Shown piece after piece: positions 63,574 to 64,000 of a DNA stretch of 64,000 bases. The DNA is taken from the NCBI RefSeq assembly GCF_024166365.1, contig NC_064822.1, positions 101,242,823 through 101,306,822 of the forward strand. Direction: 5' to 3'. Positions within the stretch are counted from its first letter, which is position 1. Every line of letters begins with the position of its first letter. The position numbers and the translations under genes were made by a program. Source of the DNA: Elephas maximus indicus. Taxonomy: Eukaryota; Chordata; Mammalia; Proboscidea; Elephantidae. Below the pieces are notes generated by a model. That model was not told the origin of the DNA, searched no databases, and saw nothing but the letters and a program-made list of their open reading frames with translations.

Positions 63574-64000
63574 TGTCTTAGGCTGGGTTCTCTAGAGAAG
63601 AAAAACTAATGAAATGTATGTATACATATACATACATACATATAGAGAGAGAAAGAGAGGGATTTAACTCAAGGAAATGGCTCACTTAGTTGTAGAGGCT
63701 GGCAAGTCTCAAGTCTATGGGTCAAGCTGGAGGCTTCTCCTGACTCACATAGCTGCAGGGGCTGATGAATCCAAGATTGGCAGGTAAAACAGCAGGCTGC
63801 TGGCTCACAGGCTGTGGAGGTTAATTCACCCCAAGATCGGCAGGCGATACAGCAGGCTTCTGGCTCAATTACCAAGAACTGAAGGTTGGATGATGATGAG
63901 CCAGAGGCAGGATCCAGAGCAAGCAAAAGCCAGTGAGCTTTGCCAGATGTCCATATATATTGGGTGCAGGCCACACCCCCAAGGAAATGCCCCTTACAAC
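63574..64000 (-). mobile_element. LTR-like element, cut by window end
   Basis: Starts TGTCTTAGGCTGGGTTCTCT. It carries a TATG/GAGA microsatellite at 63616-63660 and two copies of a 60-base unit (from 63771 and 63831: CCAAGAT(T/C)GGCAGG). CCATATATATTGGGTGCAGG could be the complement of a TATA region. Family not named; the 101-residue minus frame is repeat sequence. Confidence 0.55.

Overview
This window looks like nuclear DNA from an afrotherian mammal, most likely a proboscidean (elephant). The evidence is the interspersed repeats: many short tRNA-headed SINEs of the AfroSINE type, several RTE/BovB-type LINE copies whose 3' end matches the SINE tails, L1 3' ends of a lineage-specific type, and solo LTRs of an ERVL-MaLR-like family. 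Old pan-mammalian repeats (MIR, L2, MER5A-like hAT, old L1) lie underneath. I could support no intact protein-coding gene, exon, tRNA/rRNA gene or CpG-rich promoter. Every recognisable protein fragment is a broken piece of the RTE endonuclease/reverse transcriptase.

Layout. 1-6.7 kb: SINEs, then a 5'-truncated minus-strand RTE (2433-6136) carrying two inserted hAT-like elements, the second of which holds a solo LTR. 6.7-13.6 kb: SINEs with clear target-site duplications (TSDs), MIR/L2 remnants, and an RTE copy made only of its two ends, inserted in a MIR (12299-12908). 14.4-18.8 kb: an old ERVL-type LTR split by a SINE, a tail-to-tail 'two-ended' RTE derivative (15985-16287), a tRNA-Gly-headed chimeric SINE (16977-17255) and a solo LTR. 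21.2-24.2 kb: a near full-length minus-strand RTE flanked by a TSD. 24.8-28 kb: a plus-strand RTE, a solo LTR and SINEs. 29.5-30.1 kb: an L1 3' end with a perfect 21-bp TSD. 31-48 kb: mostly MIR/L2 with nested SINEs and LTRs, plus an RTE at 39.8-40.7 kb. 49-51 kb: an RTE containing a perfect hairpin insert. 51.8-53.8 kb: two further two-ended RTE derivatives, one inside an old L1. 55.8-57.4 kb: a 78-bp palindrome, a mariner-like MITE split by a SINE, and an L1 3' end. 57.5-64 kb: L2 interrupted by LTRs and an RTE, then MIR, L2, L1 and a cut-off LTR.

How the parts relate. RTE copies and SINEs share a 3' tail, so the RTE machinery probably moved the SINEs. At least one SINE type also carries the RTE 5'-UTR segment. 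Three derivatives join the RTE 5' UTR to the RTE 3' end without the ORF, and at least two are flanked by perfect 12-bp TSDs. This repeated two-ended architecture, and its reuse as a SINE body, is the most interesting signal here. All RTE ORFs in the window are frameshifted, so none of the copies looks autonomous. Family names were assigned by memory of consensus features, not by a database search.
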